A stretch of DNA of 64,000 bases from Dicyema japonicum (GCA_011109175.1 RDEW01000013.1:494558-558557); one strand, 5' to 3'. Shown: positions 36,640 through 48,029, counted from the stretch's first letter. The notes: generated by a model from the letters alone, not told the origin. Translations and numbers: made by a program.

Positions 36640-37805
36640 CTGAAACTATTTACCTGAGTCTGATTTCTTTTAATAATGAAACCACATAGAAGTATTCTTG
36701 CTATTAATTTCGCTTCAACCGCAGTCCTGGAAGTTGCCTGATAAACTTTGCTGTGCTAGGGCAGAGCATATTAAAGATATGTTTGTTTGACTTGGAAGCA
36801 GATCACTGACCTGTTGAACTGTATTAGATCGCTTGTTTCACGGTTAAGAAAAAAATATTGGAGAATGGAGCTGGCTTATTGAGAATCTTCGTGGAAAATG
36901 GGTTTTCAGTTCTGATACTGGCCAGCCTTTAATGAAAAGAACTTTTTGTAATTATTAAATGTTTGTGTAGTTAAAAAAATTCTTTATCAAAGTTTATCTA
37001 ATTACTATGCTGCTTAGTGCAGTATTGAATGAGCTACTGAGAAGCTCAAAAAATTTCGAAAAGAAAGAAATTTTAATAAAAAATTAATGTAAAAAATAAC
37101 CTAATCATGTTTTATAATAAATAAAAAACTACTTTGTGGATTTATAAATTTTCCGATAGTTATATTACAAAAACAGAAATTTCCATGTATGGAAAATGCA
37201 AAGAAGAATTTTATGTCCAAATTAAGATAGTTAAATCATTTCCCCGAGGTGGAAGGAAACCCACACAGAAGATTCCTTATAAGTTGCTTAAAAAGGATGT
37301 TCTTACTACATTAAATGCAGTGATATCAAATTATGTGTCATCATCCCCGCCAACGGACATGAATGAGATTACTGACATTGTTTATGCTGCACAATGCGCA
37401 TATGAAAATTTGACAAAGAAGCAATCAGTAAAAAGCTGTTGGAGGGAAAACGTGGAGAAGAGAATTTCAAAAATCAAAGAAAATTGTGCCTTAGTCTATG
37501 GGTGTACTGGGAAGCAGTCAAGGGAAGAAAAGGAGAAAACGCTAATGTTTTATGCTCGTTTGGATACAAGAAATCAAAGAAGGGAAAACTGAAAAAGAAC
37601 TCTACCCTAACTGAAAACAAATCAAGATCGTGGAGAAAAAAATCTCAATTCGTGAATCAAGAAAATCCTTTAGACGAGATAATTTTTGTTTTGAGCTGAA
37701 CAAGATGAGGTTTTATCGGAGGCTCAACGATGACGTCAATAATAGTGATTGTAAAGTTACAGAAAATGAGTGCGTGTCATTTTGGAATGATGTATGGGAA
37801 AAAGA
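36640..37805 (+). mobile_element. LINE-D (R4/Dong-like), 5' part before the insertion
   Basis: The 5' part of one element, continued at 40105. The frame 37134-37592 has KIPYKLLKKDVLTTLNAVIS, also seen at 62860, and CAYENLTKKQ. After a small frame change comes KKISIRESRKSFRRDN then KMRFYRRLNDDV, ending at FWNDVWEK where the Foldback-like element enters at 37806. This is the region between the DNA-binding start and the RT of R4/Dong/NeSL-type LINEs. Sequence 36381-36640 has a short hydrophobic frame without a start codon; I do not call it a gene. Confidence 0.65.
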
Positions 37806-37900
37806 GGTTCCCATTCAAAACGGCCTCCATTCAAAATGGCCTCCAATAAAATTTCTCAGGTTTTGGATACGTTCATCAATAGACATCACGAGATATTTTA

Positions 37901-38190
37901 CCAAGGTCCTCGACATCTTTAGGTAAAAGAGTCATCTTTTTATATCTTATAAAAATTGATTTTTCCAAGGTCCTCGACATCTTTAGGTAAAAAAGTCATC
38001 TTTTTTAAATCTTATAAAAATTGATTTTAAGGGGTCCTATGGGTAAGTGGAACAATTTACCAAGGTCCTCGACATCTTTAGGTGAAAAAGTCATCTTTTT
38101 GAAATCTTATAAAAATTGATTTTAACAGGTCCTATGGGTAAGTGGAACAATTTACCAAGGTCCTCGACATCTTTAGGTAAACATTTATTT
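37901..38190 (+). repeat. Left arm tandem array, ~95-bp unit
   Basis: Units begin with CCAAGGTCCTCGACATCTTT at 37901, 37965, 38060 and 38155. Spacing is 95 bp; the first unit is shortened to 64 bp. Each contains AAATCTTATAAAAATTGATT and GGGTCCTATGGGTAAGTGGA. Confidence 0.9.
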
Positions 38191-38269
38191 TTTTTAAATA
38201 TTTTTATTTAAATTTAAAATGAAAGATTTATTTTCAAAAGGAAAAATAGAAAATAATTATAAATGTAAT

Positions 38270-39175
38270 ACATCACTCACGGCCTGCGAACCTTTGGTCA
38301 GGAGGATTCTACACTCCCCACCCGAATTCTCAACTGACCAAGAGATAATCCACGCACGAGAAGCCTGGAATGCCACCAACCTCCCCCTGCCTCCTTCCCA
38401 AGATCGCCAGCGAAACCTGGACAACTTATTATGCTGGAAATCATTTGGACTCCTACTAGAATCTGCCAATCAGCACCGACGCGCTTGTTTGCTTTCGGGG
38501 GCTTCCCCTAAGAGCGGAGCTTGGCTAAACGCCATCCCCAATGGAGCTTTGGGCACTTTTCTGGATGATGAATCCGTTAGAACTGGTATCTCTCTGCGGC
38601 TGGGACTAAAAGTATGTGTACCTCACCCGTGCCGATGTGGCATCCTAATAGACTGCTATGGCCTGCACCCTCTCGCCTGCAGGAGGAGCGCGGCAGATCC
38701 CCAAGGCACAAGGCTCTGAATGAAATTGTCAGGCGAGCTATGGATACTGCTGGATACTCGGCCATTCTTGAACCGGTCGGGTTATGCAGAAGTGACGGGA
38801 AACGACCGGACGGGATGACCATATTTCCATTTGAGGTCGGGAAACCACTGGTTTGGGATGTGACATGTACAGACACGTTCGCCCAGAAAAATCTTCACGA
38901 GAGTGCTACAAGGGCCTGTTCAGCATCCGTAAAGGCGGAGAAGGCCAAACTCGTTAAATACGTCGACCTTCCCGATGATGTCAAATTTGTTCCCCTTGCT
39001 ATGGAGACTTCCGGATCCTACTCCCCCTCTACACTCGAGTTTTTCGGACGTCTTGGAAACCGGATCACCTCATGCACTGGAGATCTCCGCGAACGCCGCT
39101 GGCTATTTGAGCGAATTTCGCTCGCAATTTTGAGAGGGAACAGCCACGCGGTGAGGGCGGCAACTACCTGACTTC
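38270..39175 (+). mobile_element. LINE-C 3' fragment: zinc knuckle and RLE nuclease
   Basis: Two frames linked by a frameshift near 38690. The first reads SANQHRRACLLSGASPKSGA, GALGTFLDDESVRTGISLRL and CRCGILIDCYGLHPLAC, the Cys-His knuckle. The second reads ALNEIVRRAMDTAGYSAILE, GLCRSDGKRPDGMTIFPF and PLVWDVTCTDTFA, the PD...(D/E)-type restriction-like endonuclease at the C-terminus of site-selective LINEs. It ends with a stop at 39171 and a short A/T tail. GC content is clearly above the neighbours. It lies between the arms of the Foldback-like element. Confidence 0.75.
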
Positions 39176-39469
39176 TATTGTTTAAAATTTAAAATAAAAT
39201 TTATTTTAAAAAAAAAATGTTATAGAATATATATTCAATTTAATTGAATATCGGATCCAAGTTAAGTAACATTTGTTCTTAAACAAATCTCAATGTATTC
39301 TCAGATAAAGCGATATATTTAGTTTTTCTAAGAATTCTCCATTTCGTAATCTTAAGAATTTTATCATTATGCTTTCTTCTTTTATCAATTTCTTAACAAA
39401 ATTTCTTGGAATCTTGTTTAGTGTCCAAATGTACTTCTAAAAACGTTGTGCCAGCCTCCAATTGAGATA

Positions 39470-39975
39470 TGGACCTTGGAAAAAATGTTCCATTACCCAT
39501 CGGACCCGTTAAAATCAATTTTTATAAGATTTAAAAAAATGACTCTTTTACCTAAAGATGTCGAGGACCTTAGCAAAATGTTCCACTTACCCATAGGACC
39601 CGTTAAAATCAATTTTTATAAGATTTAAAAAAGATGATTTTTTACCTAAAGATGTCGAGGACCTTAGCAAAATGTTCTACTTACTCATAGGACCCGTTAA
39701 AATCAATTTTTATAAGATTTAAAAAAGATGACTATTTTACCTAAAGATGTCGAGGACCTTGGTAAAATCAATTTTTATAAGATTTAAAAAAGATGATTTT
39801 TTACCTAAAGATGTCGAGGACCTTAGCAAAATGTTCCACTTACCCATAGGACCCGTTAAAATCAATTTTTATAAGATTTAAAAAAGATGATTTTTTACCT
39901 AAAGATGTCGAGGACCTTGGTAAAATCAATTTTTATAAGATTTAAAAAAGATGAATTTTTTACCTAAAGATGTCG
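39470..39975 (-). repeat. Right arm tandem array, inverted to the left arm
   Basis: Six to seven units in opposite orientation, marked by CTAAAGATGTCGAGGACCTT at about 39552, 39647, 39742, 39807 and 39899 and by AAAATCAATTTTTATAAGAT between them. Some units are shortened, so the right array is longer than the left one (about 500 against 290 bp). Confidence 0.9.
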
Positions 39976-40104
39976 TTTCGCTAAAATCTCGTGATGTTTA
40001 TTAATGAACTTATCCAAAACCTGAAAAAATTAATTGGAGGCCATTTTGAATGGAGTCCGTTTTGAATGGAGGCCATTTTGAAAGAGGCCATTTTGAATGG
40101 ACAC

Positions 40105-41470
40105 GGAAAAAGATCATCATTATTCTCACAGAAATATTGTTGGGAGGCGAATAACAGGAGTAGAGGAATTACCGTTAGATATGACAGTTGAGTTCGTTAA
40201 GAACATTATTCATTATACGCCGAATTGGAAGAGCTCTGGCTGTGATAAAGTATATGGATTTTTTTGTCAAGAAATTTAATTCTCTTCATAGTTATCTGAG
40301 TGGAGAGATTATCAAGATATTGAGTGGTAAATATTGCCCGGAAGAATGGTTCTATACTGGGATTACGTACCTCATTCCGAAAAAAGAAGACTACTGTTCT
40401 CCGAATGACTTAGGCCAATTATATGGGTGCCTATATTGTACAAACTTGTCACAAAATGTGTGTGCAAAAGATGACAGAAAGGTGCAAAAGAGCAGGCTTT
40501 AATAAATCATTGTGTTAATGCTGAACATGGAAATAACTTATTCACAACATGGATTGATGTGAAGAAGACTTTCGATTAAGTCAATCATGAATTTTTGTGT
40601 CGGGTTCTTTATAACTCTGGAGTTCCTGAATGGGTTGTGAAGTTCATCAAGAATCTAATAAGCAAGTGGAATGTTATTTGAACCTTAACAAAAAAATTGG
40701 AAAGATCAAAGTCGGAAGAGGAATCTTGCAAGGAGACTCACTCTCTCCCCAGCTGTTTACTCTGGTAATGGACCCACTAAGCCGAATATTAAATATAAAA
40801 TTCCCAAAGATATGTTTGATCAGAGTGATCCGTCTATTGTGACATATGCGACCAACCATTTTCTTTTTATTGACGACCTGAAAATAATTACCGAATATGA
40901 AGATGCTACTCTAAAAATGATGGAGGATATTGGTGAATATCTGGGTGTTGTTGGCATTAAAAGAAACTGTGAAAAGTGTGCAACTAATCTGAAATGTGCC
41001 AAAGATACATGTTATCTACATGGTTGTGCTGGCGAATTCGAAATTAAACGCTGTAAACTTGTTTAAAGCGATAAATGAATACGCACTTTCGCTATTTTAT
41101 TATTATATGGGCTTATCGGCATGAACCACGTGAATTCGAAGCTATTGATTTAGAAATCCGGCGTATACTCTCTAACTTACAAGTGCATTTAAAACATTCT
41201 AACAAAGAAAGATTATATCTCAGCAGAAATAGTTTTGGAAGAGGATTAACCTCAATTTTTGATAAGATTGAATGCATGTTATTTCAAATTTTGACCGACC
41301 TTGAAAGGATATCTTCCATCTGTCTTTGAAGGGAAGGAATCTTGCAGGTCCTAAAACAAAGAAAAACAAATATGACCACTATCGCAAGAATTATTGCACT
41401 CAAATACACTGAAATTATAAAGGAATATCAAAAGAATTATTCGGAGAAGACTAATCAGAATTGCTTCATT
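40105..41470 (+). mobile_element. LINE-D (R4/Dong-like), RT part after the insertion
   Basis: Continues the element broken at 37805. Blocks in order: DHHYSHRNIVGRRITG, WKSSGCDKVYGFF, YLIPKKEDYCSPND, WIDVKKTFD then NHEFL (40550-40600), KVGRGILQGDSLSPQLFTLV (40715-40770), and HFLFIDDLKIITEY with IDD in place of the usual xADD, as in R4/Dong-type elements. The C-terminal part has LQVHLKHSNKERLYLSRNSF and GRGLTSI. Stops (for example within WIDVKKTFD-stop) show decay. The nuclease end is not found downstream. Confidence 0.75.
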
Positions 41471-41589
41471 CAACTATATGTGTTTTGATACGAATGTGGA
41501 AATCAATGGATCAACTAAATGGTTTACTGGGGGAAACAATAGTCCAAGGTGATTTAATAGAAAAATATAATGATTATTTTTTTTCTTTT

Positions 41590-41925
41590 TTATAGCCGCG
41601 TGGCGCCATGTGGTGCTTCGTGGCTAATTGATTGAAGTTTCTGTTTTGTTCGTCTGTTCCTCCTCTCTCTTCCTATTAGAGTGGCGTCATGTGATCCACC
41701 TGTCTAGGTGGCGCCCAGTGCCAGGCCGGCACGAAAAAGGATCATTTGCTCTCCCCCACTCCACTGGAGGGGTTTCCACAACTGCAACCATGGACGTCTT
41801 TTACCCTTTATGCTGATTTCGGATGGACTCTATCTGTAGAAGTGGAAACTGGATACATTTAATTAGTTGTTTACTTTAACTTCTTTCTCGGTGTATCCGG
41901 GGTTAATAAATAAAATAAATATAGA
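41590..41925 (+). repeat. SINE-2 copy
   Basis: A 335-bp plus-strand copy matching 2779-3112 in inverse orientation. It starts near GCCGCGTGGCGCCATGTGG and ends CTTCTTTCTCGGTGTATCCG then GGGTTAATAAATAAAATAAAT, very close to the LINE-A 3' end at 2440-2480. No protein frame. The stretch 41330-41590 before it is unassigned. Confidence 0.75.
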
Positions 41926-42234
41926 TTAGTCATTCATTGACAGGTTGATGACATGTTTGACAGATGTCAAAGTCGCTTTCTGCGCTCGCGACATTTTTGC
42001 GTCTCAAATTCTTTTTCACCTTCAAAATTTGCTAACAATACTTTTTAACAGTTATACCATTTCAGTCGCTCTCTTTGCAAATCCGCAAACAAGACCGTGT
42101 CTTTTACAATTATTCACAAGAATTTCTTTTACAAAGTTATTTATTATTTTTGACTTGGTAAGTGGATCGATTGATATTGGGCTAATTTTATCCAACTTCC
42201 TCAACAAGTAACAATTTATTTTTATTTATTTAAA
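41926..42234. other. Spacer, no gene recognised
   Basis: An 88-codon open stretch (41945-42211) shows no motif. The piece CTGCGCTCGCGACA near 41980 resembles sequence at 63315, so some of it may be repeat-derived. Confidence 0.35.
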
Positions 42235-42650
42235 AACCAAGAATCACCGACAAAACAAAAGAAGGTACCAGCCGTCAGATGATCCTGCCCCCTTGAGCAG
42301 CCATCTTTCCTCGGTGTTCCTCCCGAGTGCCTACACATTTCCTGTATGGACGAATCACTTTTCGGAAGTTTAGGGGTTTTGGCTGAGCTCCCGTTCTCCT
42401 CACGAGTTCCTCGAACGGGGTTGGTTTTAATGACGAGTAAGAAAATCTTTGTAGGGTTTTCGTTATTGTCTCTTGGAAGGAGTTTAATTTCTTTAGGTTG
42501 GTGTGGGATATGTTAGTACCCCATGCCGCGCAGCAGTAACTGATTGACGGAAGTATATGTCGGAAGTAGAGATGATCTACTGTTGGGTGGAACCATCTCT
42601 TGTAGTATCCAAGTAGTGTTTTTACAAAGTTTAATTTTATGTTGCTCACA
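42235..42650 (-). mobile_element. LINE-A 3' fragment
   Basis: The minus strand has LYFRHILPSISYCCAAWGTN, NLKKLNSFQETITK and FEELVRRTGAQPKPLNFRK, the end of the LINE-A protein. The tail TTGTCGGTGATTCTTGGTTT lies at 42235-42260. Confidence 0.7.
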
Positions 42651-42654
42651 TGTT

Positions 42655-43860
42655 TTCTGAGGTGATTAATGGGTCATATGTGACCCCAGAGCGCAACAAC
42701 CGTGTTGGGAATAGATCTCTCCAGAGCTTTCGACTCAATAAACAGACAGAAACTGATGAATGTGTTGAGCTAATATTGGATGAATCGTCGGTTAGGATAT
42801 TCAGACTACTACTTGCGAACACAAGACTATCTGTGAGGACAGAAGGAGCAACTTCCCGTAGTTTCAAAACAACGATTGGGACATCCCAGGGTGATTCCCT
42901 CTCCCCTTTACTATTCACCATATACCTTGAATCTGCACTCCGCGACCTCCGTAAATGCTATATAGGAGACATAGAAGAGACATCTTATGCGGATGATGTG
43001 GATTTTGTATCACGGGATGTGACCGCACTCCAACACCTGCTAGAAAATGCACCTGCNTGTGGATTTTGTATCACGGGATGTGACCGCACTCCAACACCTG
43101 CTAGAAAATGCACCTGCGGAGCTTGAGAAATGGTTTCTCAGCGTAAATGTTAACAAAACTGAAATTACGGAAATCAAAAGAGAAGACGATATTACTCATG
43201 AAAGATGGAGACGTACTAATAAGCTCGGCTCTCTACTAGGAGACGCTGAAGATGTACTAAGGAGGAAAACATTGGCAAATGCGGCAATGGCTAAACTGAA
43301 GAAAAGATGGCTAAGGGCCAAAGGACTTGGAGTTGACATCAAATGCAGGCTTTACAACGCGTTTGTGAAACCGATCATACTGTATAACGCTGGGACATGG
43401 GGAAGTTCCTTCAAAGAACTATCAAAACTGGATTCGTTCCATAGAAGGCAACTAAGAAGCTTACTCGGAATGGAGTGGCCACGTAGAATATCAACCACTG
43501 GTATCTACAACAAGAGTATGTGTTCTTATATCAGCAAGGATGTGATAGATGCCGGGTGGAGGCTATTTGGGCATGTACTAAGAATGAACCTGGACGCACC
43601 CGCTAACAAAGCGATGGAAGATTACTTTGACAGATGCGAAAAACCCTTCCGCGGACGACCTAGATCGACACTTCCGACAGCCCTAAACAAAGACTTAAAT
43701 CGTGTGAGAAAAAATCTAAAGACGGGAGACACCTGGACGAATTGAGATCACTCGCATTCGACAGAGGAAGATGGAAAAGACTAACTATAAATATTGTTTC
43801 TTTGAGTGTTGCACATGCGGAACTATAATCATTATGGCTTTCGTGAAAGTGCTTTAATAA
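42655..43860 (+). mobile_element. LINE-B copy: RT and C-terminal tail
   Basis: Best LINE-B copy. It reads RSFKTTIGTSQGDSLSPLLF then SYADDVDFVSRDVTALQHL (RT catalytic YADD box), LEKWFLSVNVNKTEIT, RTNKLGSLLGDAEDVLRRKT, CRLYNAFVKPIILYNAGTWG, DSFHRRQLRSLLGMEWPRRI and GWRLFGHVLRMNLDAPANKA. One frameshift at the N in 43057 comes from the duplicated 60 bp, not from the element. The 5' part (endonuclease, RT start) is missing. The 3' end is CATTATGGCTTTCGTGAAAG then TGCTTTAATAATAAATAATAA. The clade is not certain. Confidence 0.85.
42997..43117. other. Assembly scar: single N between identical 60-bp copies
   Basis: Bases 42997-43056 and 43058-43117 are identical and separated by one N at 43057. The copy shifts the LINE-B frame by one (61 bp). 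This is what an unmerged overlap of two contigs looks like and is probably not biological. Confidence 0.9.
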
Positions 43861-43864
43861 TAAA

Positions 43865-44520
43865 TAATAATGTGACCCCAGTATTTTGGTTGAATTTGTG
43901 GAAGGGATTGTTATTCCATTTAGGGTCAATGAAGGCGCCGAGTTAATCAATCTTTTATTGGAAGTAAAGATCATAGAGCACGACTTTTTGGGACTTGTGC
44001 GTAGTTGGTTCCTCGTAGACCAACAGTTCAGGTTATCCAGTGAGTCTTGTAAGCGGGTACCCGCTGTGTGGATGCACTGGTCTCTTGTTCCCAGGATTAA
44101 GTCGTCGGCGTAAGCAAAGAATAAGGTATCGTCGCAGCTGTAGGAAGGCACGCCGCTCAAGAATAGGTTGAATAGAATGGGAGAGAGGGGGATCCCTGGG
44201 GGACCCTGTTCGGTAGAAATTTAGTGACTGAAGATGTGGAGTGGGAGATTACTCTTCCTCTTTGTCCGTTGAGGAAGTTAGCGAGCCAAATTTTCAGGTT
44301 GTTCAGAATGTTAGAGCTATAAATCTTCCTAGTGAGCAGTTTCCTCGGTATTGAATCAAAAGTCTTCTGTATGTCAATGGAACACATAATGGTCTTTTGA
44401 TATGGAGGTTTGCGTTGAAGGCCTTCCTTGATGAATTTTGTCAGGCAAGTAAGGTGAGTAGTTGTGAAACGAGCTTTCTTAAATCCATGTTGGAAGGATA
44501 CGTCTGGAAGGTAATGTTAA
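43865..44520 (-). mobile_element. LINE-A fragment (RT), tail-to-tail with LINE-B
   Basis: The minus strand reads CSIDIQKTFDSIPRKLL, FLNGQRGRVISHSTSS and NRVPQGSPSLPF (44387-44157), then FFAYADDLILGTRDQC and STNSTKILGSHY (44160-43800). Its 3' end, reading toward lower coordinates, begins at GGGGTCAC beside the TAA tail of the LINE-B copy. Sequence 44520-44870 holds no recognised feature. Confidence 0.75.
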
Positions 44521-44869
44521 ATCTGATCGATAATGAATTTATCCAGGATTAATTCACTACAATTACATCTGGAAGTATTCCTATAAGGACAAAAGAAGCT
44601 CTGTTTGTTTCTTATAATTGCTCCCTTTAGTGCGGCAAATAAGAAATCTACGCTTTTGAAAAATCCTTTAATCTTTAATAAAAGTGCATTAGGCATGTAA
44701 CGTGGAACATTAAGAAAGTTACCTACTTTGCGACGTCTGATAGTAATTAAATAAATTTTTTTCCTTTTCTTAAGAATAGGTGATTGATCAATTAGAGTGC
44801 AAGAAACCAATATGATGATTCTCCTAATTATAGGGTTTCCTGATTATTAACGTCACTTTCCCGATCAAT

Positions 44870-45110
44870 AGCATTATTCAAGTGAAGGCAGCAAACCTAC
44901 TAAGGAAATAGTCCCCTGTGGAGATCCTGCCCAGAAACCTAAAAAATATGATAGGGGCGACTGGAACAGTGCCCCTGCGAAGGACTTGAGTATGCGGACC
45001 CCGTCCATATCGGAAATGCGCAGGAACGCAGTCGGAACACCGAGAAAAGATACGGAGACTGTTGAGGGAGGCTGGGATCACCAGAATTTTGTTTTCTGGT
45101 TCAGTAATAA
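44870..45110 (+). mobile_element. LINE-A 3' end fragment
   Basis: Carries TATCGGAAATGCGCAGGAAC then AGGCTGGGATCACC, equivalent to the LINE-A coding end (...AGIT-stop) also found at 48150-48250. 5'-truncated. Confidence 0.5.
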
Positions 45111-45640
45111 TAATAGCGTTACTAAATTTTTAGGGGTAAAAACAAACTTATTTTTTAATTATCTCCGTGGTGAATAAATTCTCAATTGGATTTAGAATGG
45201 CGAGTAAGAGGTAATGTAACATGGAGATTGTCCGTAAAATGATGAATACATGCATTATCAAAGATATCGGGTATTCAATTCCCTTTTCATAACAAAGATT
45301 TTTTAAGGATTCCATAAAATTAGGCATTTATGCAATTTCTGGTTCTGATGACCCCAACAGGAATATAGGTAGAAAATCCTGAAATATTTCATTGTCGTCT
45401 TGGTCTTTAGGATGTAGAAAATCCAACATCATAATGAGTTTAGGGTGTTCTTTTATTCAAAAATATATATACCCTCATCCCATGTTAATGATTAAAAGTT
45501 TACTTGATAAACGAATCTTTTTTTATCGGAAATCCTATTAACATAAAAAGGAGTCAGCTATTTTTTGAGTCAGCTGCTTTAAGAAATGTTTTGCAATGTA
45601 TTTTTTGAGTCAGCCGCTTTAAGAAATGTTTTGCAACATG
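45111..45640. other. Spacer with a 40-bp tandem duplication
   Basis: No gene recognised. A unit beginning TTTTTTGAGTCAGC(T/C)GCTTT is present twice in a row at 45561-45600 and 45601-45637. A minus-strand stretch with DFLHPKDQDDNEIFQDFLPI near 45420-45340 looks protein-like but I cannot place it; a hAT transposase remnant is one possibility. Confidence 0.35.
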
Positions 45641-47370
45641 AATTCTCAATTTTAAGAGAATCAAGAAGTTTCTGCAGCCTGCCTTCAAGAAACAAAAGTA
45701 AAAAAAGAGACTTGAAGTCATGGGACCATACAGAGTTATACTGCTAGAACCAGAATGCAAACATTATGGACAGGGATTTGCTATTCATCGACGTTATACC
45801 AATACGATTCACAGATGCTGGAGAATAAGTGACAGGATCTCTGTCATTCAATTTAAGTTGGAAAAAACGATGATTATCGTTATCAACGCATATACCCTAT
45901 GGGCTTAGCAATGAAATGTCCAGATGAAGTTGAAAACTTCTACATGGAACTCGCAAAGACCATGGACCATATCCGCGCTTTCCCTCGTTTTCCCACGCAA
46001 TAGTTGGAACACGTAGTACGGACGAAAGCTTCATTGGAACTCATAGTGGAAGGAAGAGAAATTCTAGTGGTACTGCACTCGCAGGATTCTGCTGTGCATT
46101 TGACCTCTTTTTTTGCAACATGGTGTTCAAACACCCCGTAAGGCACATGACGACATGGGTCGGACAGAGAACAAATTAGAATAGTAGTTCCGCTTTACAA
46201 TTAATTTAAGTACATGCTTATGGACTCGGGATCTTATGGACGCACTATTGTATTGAGTAAAGCGGTTATCTCTTGCTTTAAACTAGGAAAAAATCAATGA
46301 GTGATCACGAGGAAATAAAACAAACACAACTCTGGAAGATTGGCGATAAAAAGTCTGAACACAAATAGCGTCACCCGCAAGAGATTCGCTGATAAAGTGG
46401 ACGTCTTCGTCTCAAAATTGGACATGAGATACAAAATGTCCAAATAAGAAAGCACTATTGAATAAAAAAGAACTCTATCCTGCAGAAAATAAAGAAAAGA
46501 GTACGCTTGCTCTATGAAAGGACACTTGAACAGTATGCAGAGGAAATTGAGGAAATTAATTTTGGCCCAAAAATGTTCAGAGCAATCCGGCTTTTAAACA
46601 GAGTGGATAAACCTAAAAGATTGATTGTGAATGACAAGAATAGAAGACGAATACTAGACAAAAAATAAATTGCAGAGAATATTGCTGATCACTTTGAATC
46701 GCTCTTCATGAGTGACGATGAACGCATAACTCAATTTGTCGGACACCCCAGATCTTTGACTAAGTTAATTACGATGGTGGAGATACAAACGGCTCTGCAA
46801 AACCTGAACAACAGGATCGGTATCAACGGGGAACTTCTTAAACATTCGCCGCCCTCACTAGTCTATCAACTATGCAGCATGCTAAACGATCTTTTTATAA
46901 AACACATGCCTGTCCTACTAGGGCAGGGAAATCTGACACCTATACAGATACCTGGGAAGCCGGTTAGATCTGTAGAAAATCTCAGGCCTATAATCCTTCT
47001 AACAACTCTACGGAAACTACTATCTCTGATCGTTCTGGAAAGGATTTTTTCCTAATATTGACGAATATCTGTCTCTGGGTAAAAGTGGATTCAGAAGAGG
47101 AAGGTCCAAGGCCGATGTGGTATATAAGGATATTTGCTATGACGGAAAGATTCCAGAAGACTGTTCACATAGTATTGATCTCTCCCCGAGCGTTCGATAC
47201 TGTTCGCAGAAAGAAACTAATTTTGTTACTTGGTAAGTTGCTGGACGAAGGCAGTCAACGGATGATCCGGGTCCTACTTGCGGTTACTGAAATACAAGTC
47301 TGGGTCGGTACAGAGCAATCCCGTAAATTTGAGACACATATTGGCACTCCTCAAAGAGATCTATCTGGAA
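45640..47370 (+). mobile_element. LINE-B copy, 5' half, decayed
   Basis: The region around 45660-45910 resembles the APE endonuclease (CCLQETK-like start, VINAYTLWA). Near 46490-46620 lies the linker with MFRAIRLL. 46708-47050 has LLKHSPPSLVYQL and VRSVENLRPIILLTTLRKLL. 47050-47360 has KSGFRRGRSKADVV then FDTVRRKKLILLLGKLL and THIGTPQRD. It ends inside the RT before YADD. Several frameshifts. Confidence 0.65.
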
Positions 47371-48029
47371 AAAGCATAAAAGTGTGTTTATTCGCACGTT
47401 TCAACATCCATAAAGGTGCGTTTATAAAATGCATTTATTCTGCCTATTTTGCTGTAAAACTCGGGAACGTGGGATTTGAATCAAACTTGTACCGGTATTT
47501 TCTATGAAATGGATATAATTATCGATGATTTTAAAAAATATTGATTTAATAAATTCTTAAACGTTTTCTGTATTCGATTATTTTTTTGGCATTGCTTTTT
47601 TGGCATGGGCTTATTTTCGGAAAACACCGGTACATTACAGGCTTCTGCTTCAGATGATAGGTGGAGAAGTATGTTCCACTTCTTCCATTTTCATCACACG
47701 TCCTACCATCGCGGACATCATTTCATTCTTCGGCAGGAGATTTTTCATAATGTAATCATTACCAGAGGATTTGATCAGGGAGAAGGTAGGAAAATCCCTT
47801 TCAACTACTGTGTCGTGCCAGAAGGACTCGTCGCCTCATGGTTGGATCTGTTTGACGAGAATTGAACTTGGCTGTAAAGTCCATCTTTTGGATTCAAACC
47901 CACGACGTTCAGATCCGATCAAGGCCCAGAGTTGCCATAATAATAAATCCAAACAAGAATTAACTTGTATTGTAATATTTTTTTTATTTAATAATAATTT
48001 TTATTTTATAGTAAAGAAAATAGAGTAAA
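47371..48029. other. Spacer, possibly with a tRNA-like repeat end
   Basis: An 86-codon open stretch (47605-47865) has no motif I can name. Near 47890-47940 the minus strand contains TGGGTTTGAATCC, similar to a tRNA B box, next to TAATAATAAAT on the plus strand. It may be the head of another tRNA-derived SINE, but no A box is convincing. Confidence 0.3.

Larger units (their letters stand above)
37806..40104. mobile_element. Foldback/Mutator-like element with repeat-array arms
   Basis: A 2299-bp insertion flanked by GGAAAAAGA on both sides (37797-37805 and 40105-40113), a 9-bp duplication as made by Mutator-type and Foldback elements. The arms are long inverted repeats. The outer ends carry CCATTCAAAATGGCCTCC and CAGGTTTTGGATA..GTTCAT..AATA, with CATCACGAGAT further in, on both sides. 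The inner parts are opposed tandem arrays (37901-38190 and 39470-39975). No transposase is visible; the centre holds a LINE-C piece. Deleting the insertion and one duplication copy would leave the LINE-D frame uninterrupted. Confidence 0.8.

Noticed and set aside
37901-38190. CRISPR array
   Set aside because: The unit is about 95 bp with no short conserved repeat and unique spacers, and an inverted partner array exists; it is a transposon arm in a eukaryotic genome.
41945-42211. 88-codon open stretch
   Set aside because: No motif, no intron pattern, low-complexity hydrophobic composition; not supported as a gene.
47605-47865. 86-codon open stretch rich in His and Phe
   Set aside because: No recognisable domain and it lies within repeat-like DNA between LINE fragments.
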